Part shown: positions 39,031 through 48,202 of the stretch, piece after piece
How positions within the stretch are numbered: the first letter of the stretch is position 1
Layout: the number at the start of each line of letters is the position of its first letter
NCBI RefSeq assembly: GCF_019511375.1
Contig: NZ_JAEUAO010000001.1
Coordinates: forward strand, 248,001 to 312,000
Direction: 5' to 3'
Length of the DNA: 64,000 nt
Origin: Rhizobium herbae
GTDB lineage: Bacteria > Pseudomonadota > Alphaproteobacteria > Rhizobiales > Rhizobiaceae
Position numbers and translations under genes: made by a program
Notes under the pieces: model-generated
The model's database searches: none
Told to the model about the DNA's origin: nothing
What the model saw: the letters and a program-made list of their open reading frames with translations, nothing else

Positions 39031-40065
39031 TCAGCAATCGCTTTTGAAATCACGCATGAGGTTGCGCATCAGGACGAGCGGCACCTTGTCGAAGACGCTC
39101 TCGAGGGCATCCGTTACGCAGGCGCCGGCGATGAGCTTGTCCTTCAGGCGCTGCGTCTTTTCCTCATCCAGAAAGCCAAGACCGCGCGTCGTGCCGATGA
39201 CATTCTCTACCAACTGGCTGTCGCGCGGCGTTAGCGCGCCTGCATTGGCCCCGGCCGTACTCGGCAGATCGGTGGACAATGGCGTGTCGGGTTTTTCGCT
39301 CGTTTCCCTGGCAACGGCGGCGGCGGCGGCGTCGTCGGCAAGCTGTTTTTCCAGTGCCGCCACTCTACGGCGCGCCTCGCCGAGGCTCTGCTCCAACGTC
39401 TCGATCCGGGCATCACGCGCTTCGAGCGCCGATTTGAAGGCAGCTGTCTCCTGCGCGTCCGCCTGCTTTTGTTCCAGTGCCTTGCGGGCAGCAGCAGCGT
39501 CGGCCATGGCCCGTTCCACGGCCGAGCGCAGACTGGTTAGCTGCGTGTTCAGGGCCAGCTTCTCGGCCGCTAGGCTTTCGGCCTCATTTTTAGCGCTCGC
39601 GGCATCCGATTTGGCGGCGGTCAAATCGGCGTCTAGTTTGGCGATCGTCGCGGTGAAATCGTCGGCAGCAGATTTCGCCGCGGCCCTTTCGGTGGAAAGC
39701 AGTTTTTCGAGCCTCGAAATGTCCGCATCGCGCTTGTCGAGCAGCCGGTTGAGCTTTGGCACTTCGTTGAGTTTCAGTTCGGCATATTCCTGCTCAAGCT
39801 CTCCCGCCCAGTTGCCGGAATTCTTGCGGAATTCGGCGAGGTCGCCGGTGACCTTGTCTCTCTCGGCGGTCACTTTGCCCAACTGGTCGGTCAGCGACCC
39901 TGCCTGCGCCTTCAATTCGGCAATTTCCGCCTGCATGGCCTGGCGGGTGAACCAGAAATAGCCGCTGGCGGCGATGAGCACCGCGCACAGAATGGCCGGC
40001 AGCAAGAAGCCGGACGAGCCGCCGCTGCGCGTCACCTGGCTGTTTCTGCCCCACTGATTGCTCAT
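39031..40065 (-). CDS. Membrane-anchored coiled-coil protein, function unknown
   Basis: 344 aa. One N-terminal helix (GFLLPAILCAVLIAASGYFW, about residues 19-39) anchors it in the inner membrane. About 200 residues of Ala/Glu/Lys-rich heptad sequence follow, from RQAMQAEIAELKAQAGSLTD to QLADDAAAAAVARE. A small C-terminal globular region comes next (LVENVIGTTRGLGFLDEEKT, CVTDALESVFDKVPLVLMRN), ending in Cys. The tail may be the functional part. It is probably co-transcribed with the downstream TAXI gene. I do not recognise the family. Confidence 0.78.
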   Translation of the reverse strand: MSNQWGRNSQVTRSGGSSGFLLPAILCAVLIAASGYFWFTRQAMQAEIAELKAQAGSLTDQLGKVTAERDKVTGDLAEFRKNSGNWAGELEQEYAELKLNEVPKLNRLLDKRDADISRLEKLLSTERAAAKSAADDFTATIAKLDADLTAAKSDAASAKNEAESLAAEKLALNTQLTSLRSAVERAMADAAAARKALEQKQADAQETAAFKSALEARDARIETLEQSLGEARRRVAALEKQLADDAAAAAVARETSEKPDTPLSTDLPSTAGANAGALTPRDSQLVENVIGTTRGLGFLDEEKTQRLKDKLIAGACVTDALESVFDKVPLVLMRNLMRDFKSDC

Positions 40066-40247
40066 GCCCGATCCGCCACGGAATAACTCCCCTTCAATTC
40101 AGGTACGACGAATTTCCGGAGGAGGCAAGCACGGCAATCCGCATACCCGTGGCCCTTCTCGCCGGCCGCTACGCAGCCATGGCGTGCCGACCTTGCCTAT
40201 TGATGTTTGTTGAAAGACCACCACATATTGGGGGAAAGGAACCTCTC

Positions 40248-40580
40248 ATGATGAAACAAAGAGAAGCAAAATTTCAGATTGGACAGGTTGTTCGCCACCG
40301 TGTGTTTCCGTTCCGCGGCGTCATCTTCGACGTTGACCCGGAATACGCCAACACCGAGGAATGGTGGAATGCTATTCCCGCTGAAGTCCGCCCGAGCAAG
40401 GATCAGCCGTTTTACCATCTGCTCGCGGAAAATGACGAAGCGGAATATGTGGCCTATGTTTCCGAACAGAACCTCGTTTCGGACGACAGTGGAAGGCCCA
40501 TGCGCCATTCGCAAGTGAATGCCTTCTTCGATCCGCAGGGAGCCGGCCAGTATAAGCCGAAAGCTGTCGTCCAGCACTGA
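40248..40580 (+). CDS. hspQ: Heat-shock protein HspQ (YccV-like)
   Basis: 110 aa. The YccV-like hemimethylated-DNA-binding fold is seen in KFQIGQVVRHRVFPFRGVIF, DPEYANTEEWWNAIP and PFYHLLAENDEAEYVAYVSE. E. coli HspQ is a heat-induced protein that acts as a specificity-enhancing factor for Lon protease and promotes degradation of mutant DnaA. Two adjacent ATGs (40248, 40251) follow GGGGAAAGGA. It converges on the IalB gene with an unusual terminator between them. Confidence 0.92.
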   Translation: MMKQREAKFQIGQVVRHRVFPFRGVIFDVDPEYANTEEWWNAIPAEVRPSKDQPFYHLLAENDEAEYVAYVSEQNLVSDDSGRPMRHSQVNAFFDPQGAGQYKPKAVVQH

Positions 40581-40613
40581 CGTCAACCATCCCGGGCGGC
40601 TTCGCACTGTAAC

Positions 40614-40696
40614 AAAAAGCCCCCGACGAAAATGAACTGACACCCGAAGGTTGATGTCCAACTTTCGGGGGTCAGTTCAAGTCCGGGGGTTTTTGC
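40614..40696. terminator. Bidirectional terminator interrupted by a palindrome
   Basis: Outer arms AAAAAGCCCCCGAC (40615-40628) and GTCCGGGGGTTTTT (40682-40695) form a typical bidirectional terminator stem between convergent hspQ and the IalB gene. The loop is occupied by a 47-bp palindrome (40634-40680), described separately. Confidence 0.65.
40634..40680. repeat. 47-bp palindrome resembling IS3-family terminal repeats
   Basis: Arms TGAACTGACACCCGAAGGTTG and CAACTTTCGGGGGTCAGTTCA... match in 19 of 21 positions as an inverted repeat around a 5-nt centre. The outer sequence TGAACTGACCCCCGAAAGTTG-like resembles the ends of IS3-family elements as I remember them. It may be a minimal transposon relic made of two ends only. 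Confidence 0.6.
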
Positions 40697-40711
40697 TGTA
40701 TCGCGTTGCGA

Positions 40712-41344
40712 TCAGTTCTGCTTGGCGGCCTTCTGGGCTTCTTCCAGCTTCTTGCGGGCGTCTTCGGCCTTCTTCTGCATTTCTTCCTGCAGCAGGCGCT
40801 GGCGCTCTTGCAGCTTCGACTGCTCGATCGGCTCGCCGTCGAACACGCCGGTAAAGCCATTGAGCGAAATCTTGATCGGGTTCGGCGCGCGCTGGAAGTT
40901 GACCGAGGTGAACACCACTTCGCCACCCTTCTTCAGGCTGGCGAGCACGGCATCACTCAGCGGCACTTCCGCGATGCACTTGTCCGGCATGCAGATAGCG
41001 TAGTCGAGCTTGACGCCCTTGCCGCCGTCGATCTGCATCTGGATGCCCGGCGGGATGAGGCGCGCGGAGGGGACAGAAACCTGCATTACCTTGCGTTCTA
41101 CCTTGCCGCGAACGCTGATAAGGCCAACGGCCGTGATCAATTGGCCGTTGTTGGCTGACAAGAGGTTCTGCACGATGCAGACATCGTTGTCTTCCTGCTT
41201 GGTGCAGACCTTGAACCAGCCCTGTGGCGGACGACCGGCAGCCTGCTCCTGCGCGAAGGACGCCACGGGCATCGCGGCGACGGCAACAGCGCCGGCAAAT
41301 GCCGAAAGTGCGGCCTTTTTGGTGAAGTTCGACTTGAAGATCAT
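40712..41344 (-). CDS. Invasion-associated locus B (IalB) family protein
   Basis: 210 aa. The signal peptide (MIFKSNFTKKAALSAFAGAV, cleavage after SFA) precedes the IalB domain: GWFKVCTKQEDNDVCIVQNL and a conserved Cys pair in DYAICMPDKCIAEVPL. The last 40 residues form a charged coiled coil (QERQRLLQEEMQKKAEDARK). The family is named after Bartonella IalB, linked to erythrocyte invasion; in rhizobia it is a periplasmic protein without a settled role. The ATG at 41344 is chosen from the signal peptide. It is divergent from the binding-protein gene at 41630. Confidence 0.85.
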   Translation of the reverse strand: MIFKSNFTKKAALSAFAGAVAVAAMPVASFAQEQAAGRPPQGWFKVCTKQEDNDVCIVQNLLSANNGQLITAVGLISVRGKVERKVMQVSVPSARLIPPGIQMQIDGGKGVKLDYAICMPDKCIAEVPLSDAVLASLKKGGEVVFTSVNFQRAPNPIKISLNGFTGVFDGEPIEQSKLQERQRLLQEEMQKKAEDARKKLEEAQKAAKQN

Positions 41345-41629
41345 AACGATATCCGTCTCCTGAATTCCGGTGTCTGAGCAGTCTTTAAGCCACTCGTCAT
41401 CTATGGTCAGCCGCCCGCTCTCCTGTTGGGCAAATAAGGCAATTGCATGACCCTCGTCTCCGGGAACACCTGTTACAGCGAGCGGGCGCGGATATCCAGT
41501 CTTTCCTTGATTTTTTTCCGGCCATCGCTTGGGCCACACCTGGATTTTTGCGGTCTGTGCCGGTTGGAAATGCCTGTCAACGTGCTAGTTTGCCGTGATT
41601 CATACGAGAGAAGACAGCAGGAGGCGGGC

Positions 41630-43444
41630 TTGCGGGCATTATTCTTAGGGTTGATTTCGCTGCTTGCCGCGCTGGGCACGGGCGTCGCGGCTAGGGCCGA
41701 ACCGGTCCACGGCATCGCCATGCACGGGCAGCCCGCCCTGCCCGCAGATTTCAAGAGTTTCCCCTATGTCAGACCGGACGTGAAGAAGGGCGGCCGCGTC
41801 GCCTATGGCGTCGTCGGCACTTTCGACAACCTCAATCCCTTCATCCTGAAAAGCATGCGCACCACCGCGCGCGGCATGCTCGACCCGGAATACGGAAATC
41901 TCGTCTATGATTCGCTGATGCAGCGTTCCAGAGACGAGGCCTTCTCGCTCTACGGCCTGCTTGCCGAGACTGTCGAATGGGACGACGACCGCAGCTTCAT
42001 CCAGTTCAACCTCAATCCGAAGGCCAAATGGGCCGACGGTCAGCCGGTGACGCCCGAGGACGTCGTTTTCACCTTCGAACTGTTTCGCGATAAGGGCCGC
42101 GTGCCGTTCAGCACGCGACTGGCGAAGGTCGAGAAGATGGAAAAGGTCGGCGACCGCAGCGTCCGCTTCACCTTCAACGATGAGGCCGACCGTGAATTTC
42201 CCTTGCTGATCGCCATGACGCCGATCCTGCCGAAACACGCGACCGATGTGGCGAGCTTCGACCAGACGACGCTCAAATTTCCCTTGGGTTCCGGACCCTA
42301 TCGTGTGGCGGAGGTCAAGCCCGGCGAGCGGATCGTCTACAAGCGCAACCCCGATTACTGGGCAAAGGATCTCCCCAGCAAGGTCGGCTTGGACAACTAC
42401 GATGAAATTTCGGTCGAATATTTCCTTCAGGACAATTCGCTGTTTGAGGCCTTCAAGAAGGGCGAAGTGGATATCTACCCCGAGGGCAGCCCGACAAAAT
42501 GGACACGCAGCTACAATTTCCCGGCGGTGCAGTCCGGCAAGGTGATCAAGGATACGTTCACGCCGAAGACGCCGTCCGGCATGCTCGGCTTCGTCTTCAA
42601 CACCCGCCGGTCGATGTTTGAGAACATCAAGCTGCGCCAGGGGCTGGCGCTTGTCTTCGATTTCGAGTGGGTCAACAAGAACCTGTTCGACAATGCCTAT
42701 ACCCGCACGCAGAGCTTCTGGCAGAACTCGACCCTCTCCTATCTCGGCGTCCCGGCGGATGATCGCGAACTAGGCTTGATGGGCGACATCCGCAGCCGGA
42801 TCAATCCGGCCATACTCGACGGGACTTACCGGCTGCCCGTCACCGATGCCTCTGGACGCGATCGCAATGTGCTGCGCGAAGCCGTAACACTGCTGCGGGA
42901 AGCCGGGTACAGCATCAAGGACGGCAAGATGATCAACGAGAAGGGCGAGCCGCTCGCCTTCGAGATCATGACCCAGAACGAGGGCCAGGAAAAACTGGCG
43001 CTTGCCTACCAGCGCTTCTTTGCAGCCCTCGGCATTACCGCATCGGTGCGTACCGTCGACGATTCGCAGTACCAGCAGCGCAGCCAGTCGTTCGACTATG
43101 ACGTGATCATCAAGTCCTTCCCCTCTTCTCTCTCGCCGGGGGTCGAACAAATCTCCTACTGGGGATCGCAATCACGCGACCAGCAGGGCAGTTCGAATTT
43201 CGCCGGTGTCGCGGACAAGGACGTCGACAGGCTGATCAGCAATATCCTCCAGGCCAGGACGACGGAGGATTTCGTCGCCGCCGTTCGGGCTCACGATCGG
43301 TTGCTGATCAACAATTCCTATCTCGTGCCGCTCTACCATGTCGCTGCCCAATGGGTGGCGCGTGCCAAGCATATCGGCCGGCCGAGCGTCGTGCCGCTCT
43401 ATGGCTACCAGTTGCCTGCCTGGTGGGACGAAACCGTGCAGTGA
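41630..43444 (+). CDS. Periplasmic oligopeptide-type solute-binding protein (YejA-like)
   Basis: 604 aa SBP family 5 protein. A TTG start at 41630 is supported by an excellent GGAGG six bases upstream and gives a normal signal peptide (LRALFLGLISLLAALGTGVA, cleavage after ARA). The mature protein begins EPVHGIAMHGQPALP and includes KGGRVAYGVVGTFDNLNPFI, ADGQPVTPEDVVFTFELF and FPLGSGPYRVAEV, typical of YejA-type ABC binding proteins for peptides such as microcin C or murein fragments. No permease or ATPase genes follow. Confidence 0.9.
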   Translation: MRALFLGLISLLAALGTGVAARAEPVHGIAMHGQPALPADFKSFPYVRPDVKKGGRVAYGVVGTFDNLNPFILKSMRTTARGMLDPEYGNLVYDSLMQRSRDEAFSLYGLLAETVEWDDDRSFIQFNLNPKAKWADGQPVTPEDVVFTFELFRDKGRVPFSTRLAKVEKMEKVGDRSVRFTFNDEADREFPLLIAMTPILPKHATDVASFDQTTLKFPLGSGPYRVAEVKPGERIVYKRNPDYWAKDLPSKVGLDNYDEISVEYFLQDNSLFEAFKKGEVDIYPEGSPTKWTRSYNFPAVQSGKVIKDTFTPKTPSGMLGFVFNTRRSMFENIKLRQGLALVFDFEWVNKNLFDNAYTRTQSFWQNSTLSYLGVPADDRELGLMGDIRSRINPAILDGTYRLPVTDASGRDRNVLREAVTLLREAGYSIKDGKMINEKGEPLAFEIMTQNEGQEKLALAYQRFFAALGITASVRTVDDSQYQQRSQSFDYDVIIKSFPSSLSPGVEQISYWGSQSRDQQGSSNFAGVADKDVDRLISNILQARTTEDFVAAVRAHDRLLINNSYLVPLYHVAAQWVARAKHIGRPSVVPLYGYQLPAWWDETVQ

Positions 43445-43539
43445 TGCGGAGGCCGGTATACTTTTGGTAACGCATTGAAACCGAAAAGGCCTGCGACTAT
43501 GTCGCGGACCGATGGTCTGCAGCAGAAGGAATCGGCACC

Positions 43540-44205
43540 ATGGATCTCGTAAATATCGATGTTGTCTCGGACGTCGTCTGCCCCTGGTGCTATCTCGGCA
43601 AGGCGCGGCTCGATCAGGCAATCGCCAATGTGGCCGACGAGATTCATGTGACGGTGAACTGGCGTCCCTTTCAGCTCAATCCCGACTTGCCGCCCGAAGG
43701 CGTCGATCACAGGTCGCATCTTGTCGCGAAGCTCGGAGGACAGGCCGCCGTCGACCGCGCGCATCAGATGTTGATCGGACTTGGCCAGCAGGACGGCATT
43801 GCATTTGACTTCGACGCCGTGAAAGTCAGCCCGAACACGCTCGACGCGCACCGGCTGATCCGCTGGGCTTTGACCGAGGGGCCGGAAGTCCAGAGCAAGG
43901 TTGCTTCGCTGCTGTTCAAGGCAAATTTCGAGCAGGGCCGCAATGTCGGCGATCACACTGTGCTGCTCGACATCGCAACTGAAGCTGGTCTCGATCGTCA
44001 TGTCATCGCTGCGTTGCTCGCCTCCAATGCCGACAAGGACGCTGTCGGCGAGGAAATCGAGGCGGCGCGGCGCATGGGTGTCACCGGCGTGCCGTGCTTC
44101 ATCATCGACAGCAAATATGCGGTGATGGGCGCCCAGTCCGTCGATGTCCTGACCGATGCGCTACGGGATATCGCCAGGATGAAGAATACGGCTCAGATCA
44201 ACTGA
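43540..44205 (+). CDS. DsbA-family oxidoreductase (FrnE-like), cytoplasmic
   Basis: 221 aa thioredoxin-fold protein with no signal peptide. The redox motif is CPWC (Cys14, Cys17, in SDVVCPWCYLGKARLD), and the cis-Pro loop is GVTGVPCFII. An all-alpha insertion lies between them, as in DsbA/2-hydroxychromene isomerase relatives. FrnE-type proteins are thought to act in thiol-disulfide exchange or oxidative stress. The ATG at 43540 follows AGAAGGA. It converges on mfd. Confidence 0.88.
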   Translation: MDLVNIDVVSDVVCPWCYLGKARLDQAIANVADEIHVTVNWRPFQLNPDLPPEGVDHRSHLVAKLGGQAAVDRAHQMLIGLGQQDGIAFDFDAVKVSPNTLDAHRLIRWALTEGPEVQSKVASLLFKANFEQGRNVGDHTVLLDIATEAGLDRHVIAALLASNADKDAVGEEIEAARRMGVTGVPCFIIDSKYAVMGAQSVDVLTDALRDIARMKNTAQIN

Positions 44206-44260
44206 CGTTTTTGCCGATTTGAAAGCCGCACGAAATCTTGCGCGGCTACTCTGTTTGGGC

Positions 44261-47200
44261 TCAGGCGCCCTTCGCCAGACCCGCCAATTGCGTCATGACA
44301 ATGGCGGCGCCTGCCAGCCGCTTCTCCGGCGTCGGGAAATCACGCTGGAAGAAGATGCTGTGGTCGGGGCGGATCTTCGCCATGATGCCCTGCTTGGCGA
44401 TATAGCCGACAAGTGCGCCCGGATTGGGGAATTCCCGGTTGCGGAACTGCACCACGACGCCCTTCGGCCCTGCATCGAGCTTCTCGACATTGGCCGTGCG
44501 GCAGAGCGACTTGATGTAGACGATCTTCAAGAGGTGCTGGACTTCGAGCGGCAGCGGGCCGAATCGGTCGATCAGTTCCGCACCGAAGGCGTCGATCTCC
44601 GGGAGTTCGGTGATCTCGCCGAGACGGCGGTACAGGCCAAGACGCAGATGCAGGTCCGGCACGTAGTCGTCCGGAATCATCACCGGTGTTCCGACCGAGA
44701 TCTGCGGCGACCAGCCGGTATCGGCGATTTCCTCTTCGCCCTTCAATTCGGCGACGGCCTCCTCCAGCATCTGCTGGTACAGCTCGAAACCGACCTCCTT
44801 GATATGGCCGGATTGCTCGTCACCGAGCAGGTTGCCAGCGCCACGGATGTCAAGGTCGTGGCTCGCCAGTTGGAAGCCGGCGCCCAGCGTATCGAGCGAC
44901 TGCAGCACCTTGAGCCTGCGCTCGGCCGTGCCCGTCAGCGTCCGGTTGACCGGCAGCGTAAACAGGGCAAAGGCGCGAACCTTGGAGCGCCCGACGCGGC
45001 CGCGTAGCTGATAGAGCTGCGCCAGGCCGAACATGTCGGCGCGGTGCACGATCAGCGTGTTGGCCGTCGGCACGTCGAGACCGGACTCGACGATCGTGGT
45101 GGAGAGCAGAACGTCGTAGCGTCCCTCGTAGAAGGCATTCATGACGTCCTCGAGCTCCGTCGCCGGCATCTGGCCATGGGCAACGGCGACTTTCAGCTCC
45201 GGTACGTCGGATTTCAGGAAATCATGGATTTCCGAGAGATCGGCAAGACGCGGGCAGACGTAAAAGCTCTGGCCGCCGCGATAATGCTCGCGCATCAGCG
45301 TTTCGCGGATCACCAGCGCATCGAAGGGCGAGATGAACGTGCGCACCGCCATGCGGTCGACCGGCGGCGTGGTGATCAGCGACAGTTCGCGCACGCCGGT
45401 CAAGGCAAGTTGGAGCGTGCGCGGGATCGGCGTTGCCGACAGCGTCAGCACGTGCACATCGGATTTCAGCTCCTTCAGCCGCTCCTTGTGCTTGACGCCG
45501 AAATGCTGTTCTTCGTCGATGATCAAAAGGCCGAGATTGGCAAAATTGATCGAGGCGCCCAACAGCGCATGCGTGCCGACGACGATATCCGTCTTGCCCT
45601 CGGCCACTTCCTTCTTGGTCAGCGCCAGTTCCTTGGAACCGACGAGGCGCGATGCCTGGGCGATGCGTACCGGCAGGCCGCGGAAACGATCGGTGAAGGA
45701 TTTGAAGTGCTGGCGGGCAAGCAGCGTCGTCGGCACGACGACGGCCACCTGAACGCCGTTCATCGCGGCCACGAACGCGGCGCGCAGCGCGACTTCCGTC
45801 TTGCCGAAACCGACGTCGCCGCAGACGAGCCGGTCCATCGGTCGGCCGGCTGCGAGATCCTCGCGCACGGCCTCGATCGAATTCAGCTGATCTTCGGTCT
45901 CGTCATAGGGGAAGCGGGCCGCGAACTCGTCATAGAGCCCGTCCGGCGTGGCGAGCACCGGGGCATGCCGCGTCAGGCGCTCTGCAGCAATGCGGATGAG
46001 GCCGCCGGCCATATCCAGCAGGCGCTTCTTGAGCTTGGCCTTGCGGGCCTGCCAGGCGACCCCGCCGAGCTTGTCGAGTACCGCGTCGCTGCCTTCCGAG
46101 CCGTAGCGCGACAGAAGATCTATGTTCTCCACCGGCAAGAAGAGCTTTGCTTCGTCCGCGTAGACCAGTTCCAGGCAGGCATGTGGCGCCCCTGCCGCCT
46201 CGATCGTCCGCAGACCGACGAACCGGCCGATCCCGTGTTCGGCGTGGACGACGATGCTGCCTTCGTCGAGGCCGGCAACCTCGGCGATGAAATCGGCACC
46301 ACGCTTGCGGCGCTTCGAGCGGCGCACCATGCGGTCGCCGAGAATATCCTGCTCGCCGATGACGACGAGATCGCCGGTCTCGAACCCGCTCTCGAGGCTG
46401 AGAACGGCGGAGGCCGCCTCGCCGGGTTTCAGCGATTTCAATTCCGAAAGCGCCTTGACCGGTTTGACGTTTGCAAGCCCGTGCTCGGCCAGTACCTGCA
46501 GCAGGCGGTCGAGCGATCCTTCCGACCAGGCCGAAATGAGAACCCTGGCGCCCCTGGCGCGGCGGTCTGCGATGTATTTCACTGCCTGGTCGAAGACGTT
46601 GACCCGCTCGGCGTCGCTTGCCCCTTCCGTCGCATTCTTCGCCCAGCGCACGCCGAGCCGCGCATCGATGGTCATGACCTGGCGTGCTTCGCCCTCGTGC
46701 TCGCTGAACGGCGAGAGGCGAACGGCATTGCGCGAGACCAGCGCGGCGTTGAAGTCTTCGGTACCGAGGTAGAGCAACTCCGGCGGCACGGGCTTGTAGG
46801 GCGTACCCTGCGATATCTGAGCCTTGCCTGGTGCTGCGGAGGATTGACGGGCCTCGTAGTAGTCCGCGACCAGCTTGGAGCGCTCGGCGGCGGCCTCGCG
46901 AGCCACGTGATCGGTCACGATATGGAAACCGGCAAGGTAGTCGAACACAGTATCGAGCCGGTCATAGAACAGCGGCAGCCAGTGCTCCATGCCGGCATAG
47001 CGCCGGCCTTCGGAAACCGCCTGATAGAGGGCATCGTCGCGGGTCGCCGCGCCGAACAGCGAGAGGTACCGGGTTCGGAAATGGCTGATCGTCTCAGGCG
47101 TGAGCGACACCTCGCTCATCGGATTGAGGTCGAGCGAGCGGGCCTGGCCGGTGGTGCGCTGGCTGGCAGGATCGAAGGAACGGATCGTTTCGAGCGTGTC

Positions 47201-47770
47201 TCCGAAAAAATCGAGACGCACCGGCTCGTCGCTGCCGGGAACGAAGACATCGAGTATGCCGCCGCGCACCGCATATTCACCGACTTCGCGAACGGTGGCG
47301 ACGCGCTCGAAGCCATTGCGTGCAAGCCGCGCTGCGACATCGTCCATCCGGATCGTGTTGCCCGGCCGGGCGGAGAAGGCCAGGCTTTCGATGATCGCCT
47401 GCGGCACCATCTTCTGAAGTGCCGCATTGACGGTAACGAGCACGATGGCCGGATGCGGCTTCTTCGCATGCGCGATCAGGCCACTCAACGTCGCCAGCCG
47501 CCGGGCCGAGATGTCGGCACTTGGCGATACGCGGTCATAGGGCAGACAGTCCCATCCGGGCAGCGTGAGAACCGGAATGTCGGGCGCGGCAAAGCCGAGC
47601 ATCTGCTCGACGTCGGCAATCCGCTGACCATCTGACAGAATGTAGGCGACGGGGCCATTGGCTCGTGCCAGTTCGGCAAGAACAAGCGGCTCGACGCCGG
47701 CGGGCACCGGGCCGATGGTCAGTTCACGGGTTGCGCGGGCAACTTTACTGGGGTCAAATCCGGCAATCAT
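44261..47770 (-). CDS. mfd: Transcription-repair coupling factor
   Basis: 1169 aa SF2 translocase that removes stalled RNA polymerase and recruits UvrA. The order is typical: UvrB-like N-terminal domains (LTLPGWDCLPYDRVSPSADI, YAVRGGILDVFVPGSDEPVR), RNAP-interaction domain (VHAEHGIGRFVGLRTIEAAG), helicase motor with Walker A GDVGFGKTEVALRAAF and Walker B IIDEEQHFGVKHKERLK, the TRG region (LYQLRGRVGRSKVRAFA), and a C-terminal UvrA-contact domain. The start overlaps sdhE by four bases (ATGA). Confidence 0.98.
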   Translation of the reverse strand: MIAGFDPSKVARATRELTIGPVPAGVEPLVLAELARANGPVAYILSDGQRIADVEQMLGFAAPDIPVLTLPGWDCLPYDRVSPSADISARRLATLSGLIAHAKKPHPAIVLVTVNAALQKMVPQAIIESLAFSARPGNTIRMDDVAARLARNGFERVATVREVGEYAVRGGILDVFVPGSDEPVRLDFFGDTLETIRSFDPASQRTTGQARSLDLNPMSEVSLTPETISHFRTRYLSLFGAATRDDALYQAVSEGRRYAGMEHWLPLFYDRLDTVFDYLAGFHIVTDHVAREAAAERSKLVADYYEARQSSAAPGKAQISQGTPYKPVPPELLYLGTEDFNAALVSRNAVRLSPFSEHEGEARQVMTIDARLGVRWAKNATEGASDAERVNVFDQAVKYIADRRARGARVLISAWSEGSLDRLLQVLAEHGLANVKPVKALSELKSLKPGEAASAVLSLESGFETGDLVVIGEQDILGDRMVRRSKRRKRGADFIAEVAGLDEGSIVVHAEHGIGRFVGLRTIEAAGAPHACLELVYADEAKLFLPVENIDLLSRYGSEGSDAVLDKLGGVAWQARKAKLKKRLLDMAGGLIRIAAERLTRHAPVLATPDGLYDEFAARFPYDETEDQLNSIEAVREDLAAGRPMDRLVCGDVGFGKTEVALRAAFVAAMNGVQVAVVVPTTLLARQHFKSFTDRFRGLPVRIAQASRLVGSKELALTKKEVAEGKTDIVVGTHALLGASINFANLGLLIIDEEQHFGVKHKERLKELKSDVHVLTLSATPIPRTLQLALTGVRELSLITTPPVDRMAVRTFISPFDALVIRETLMREHYRGGQSFYVCPRLADLSEIHDFLKSDVPELKVAVAHGQMPATELEDVMNAFYEGRYDVLLSTTIVESGLDVPTANTLIVHRADMFGLAQLYQLRGRVGRSKVRAFALFTLPVNRTLTGTAERRLKVLQSLDTLGAGFQLASHDLDIRGAGNLLGDEQSGHIKEVGFELYQQMLEEAVAELKGEEEIADTGWSPQISVGTPVMIPDDYVPDLHLRLGLYRRLGEITELPEIDAFGAELIDRFGPLPLEVQHLLKIVYIKSLCRTANVEKLDAGPKGVVVQFRNREFPNPGALVGYIAKQGIMAKIRPDHSIFFQRDFPTPEKRLAGAAIVMTQLAGLAKGA

Positions 47771-48084
47771 CGATCGTCTTTATTCTCGGCGCCAAGCAGC
47801 TTGTCGAAATCCGGGCGATAGGAAGCAATGCGTTCAAACAGCGGCGTCCGGAAGTGTTGCGGCACCGGTCTCTCGCCGATGATCCACTTGACCAGATCGT
47901 TGTCCTCCTCCGCCATGATGGTTTCGAGCTCGTCAAGGTCGGCGTCCGCGAGCCCGGCAAGTTCGTTGTCGGCGAACTGCCCGAACACCAGGTCCATTTC
48001 CCTGATGCCGCGATGCCAGGCACGAAAAAGAATGCGTCGGCGGCGCGGATCAAGATCGGCGCTCGTGCGTGTGATGCCCGTCAT
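47767..48084 (-). CDS. sdhE: Succinate dehydrogenase assembly factor 2 / FAD assembly factor
   Basis: 105 aa, DUF339/SdhE family. The RGxxE motif, needed for FAD attachment to SdhA, is in HRGIREMDLVFGQFAD, followed by LETIMAEEDNDLVKWIIGER. It helps covalent flavinylation of succinate dehydrogenase. It is upstream of mfd with a 4-nt overlap, and divergent from recG, an order common in rhizobia. Confidence 0.93.
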   Translation of the reverse strand: MTGITRTSADLDPRRRRILFRAWHRGIREMDLVFGQFADNELAGLADADLDELETIMAEEDNDLVKWIIGERPVPQHFRTPLFERIASYRPDFDKLLGAENKDDR

Positions 48085-48202
48085 CGAAAGTCCTTCCTGC
48101 CGCTGCGTCGTTTGGGAGCGCGCGTTGCAGTGGCTCTATAAACGCTGAAAAGACGATTGTCAGCCTTGCCAAAGACCTAATCCTCGTTTCAGTCTGGCGC
48201 GC

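Noticed and set aside
45044..47635. 863-codon open frame antisense to mfd
   Set aside because: High-GC codon bias leaves antisense frames open; mfd on the other strand has all its motifs and this frame has no recognisable domain.
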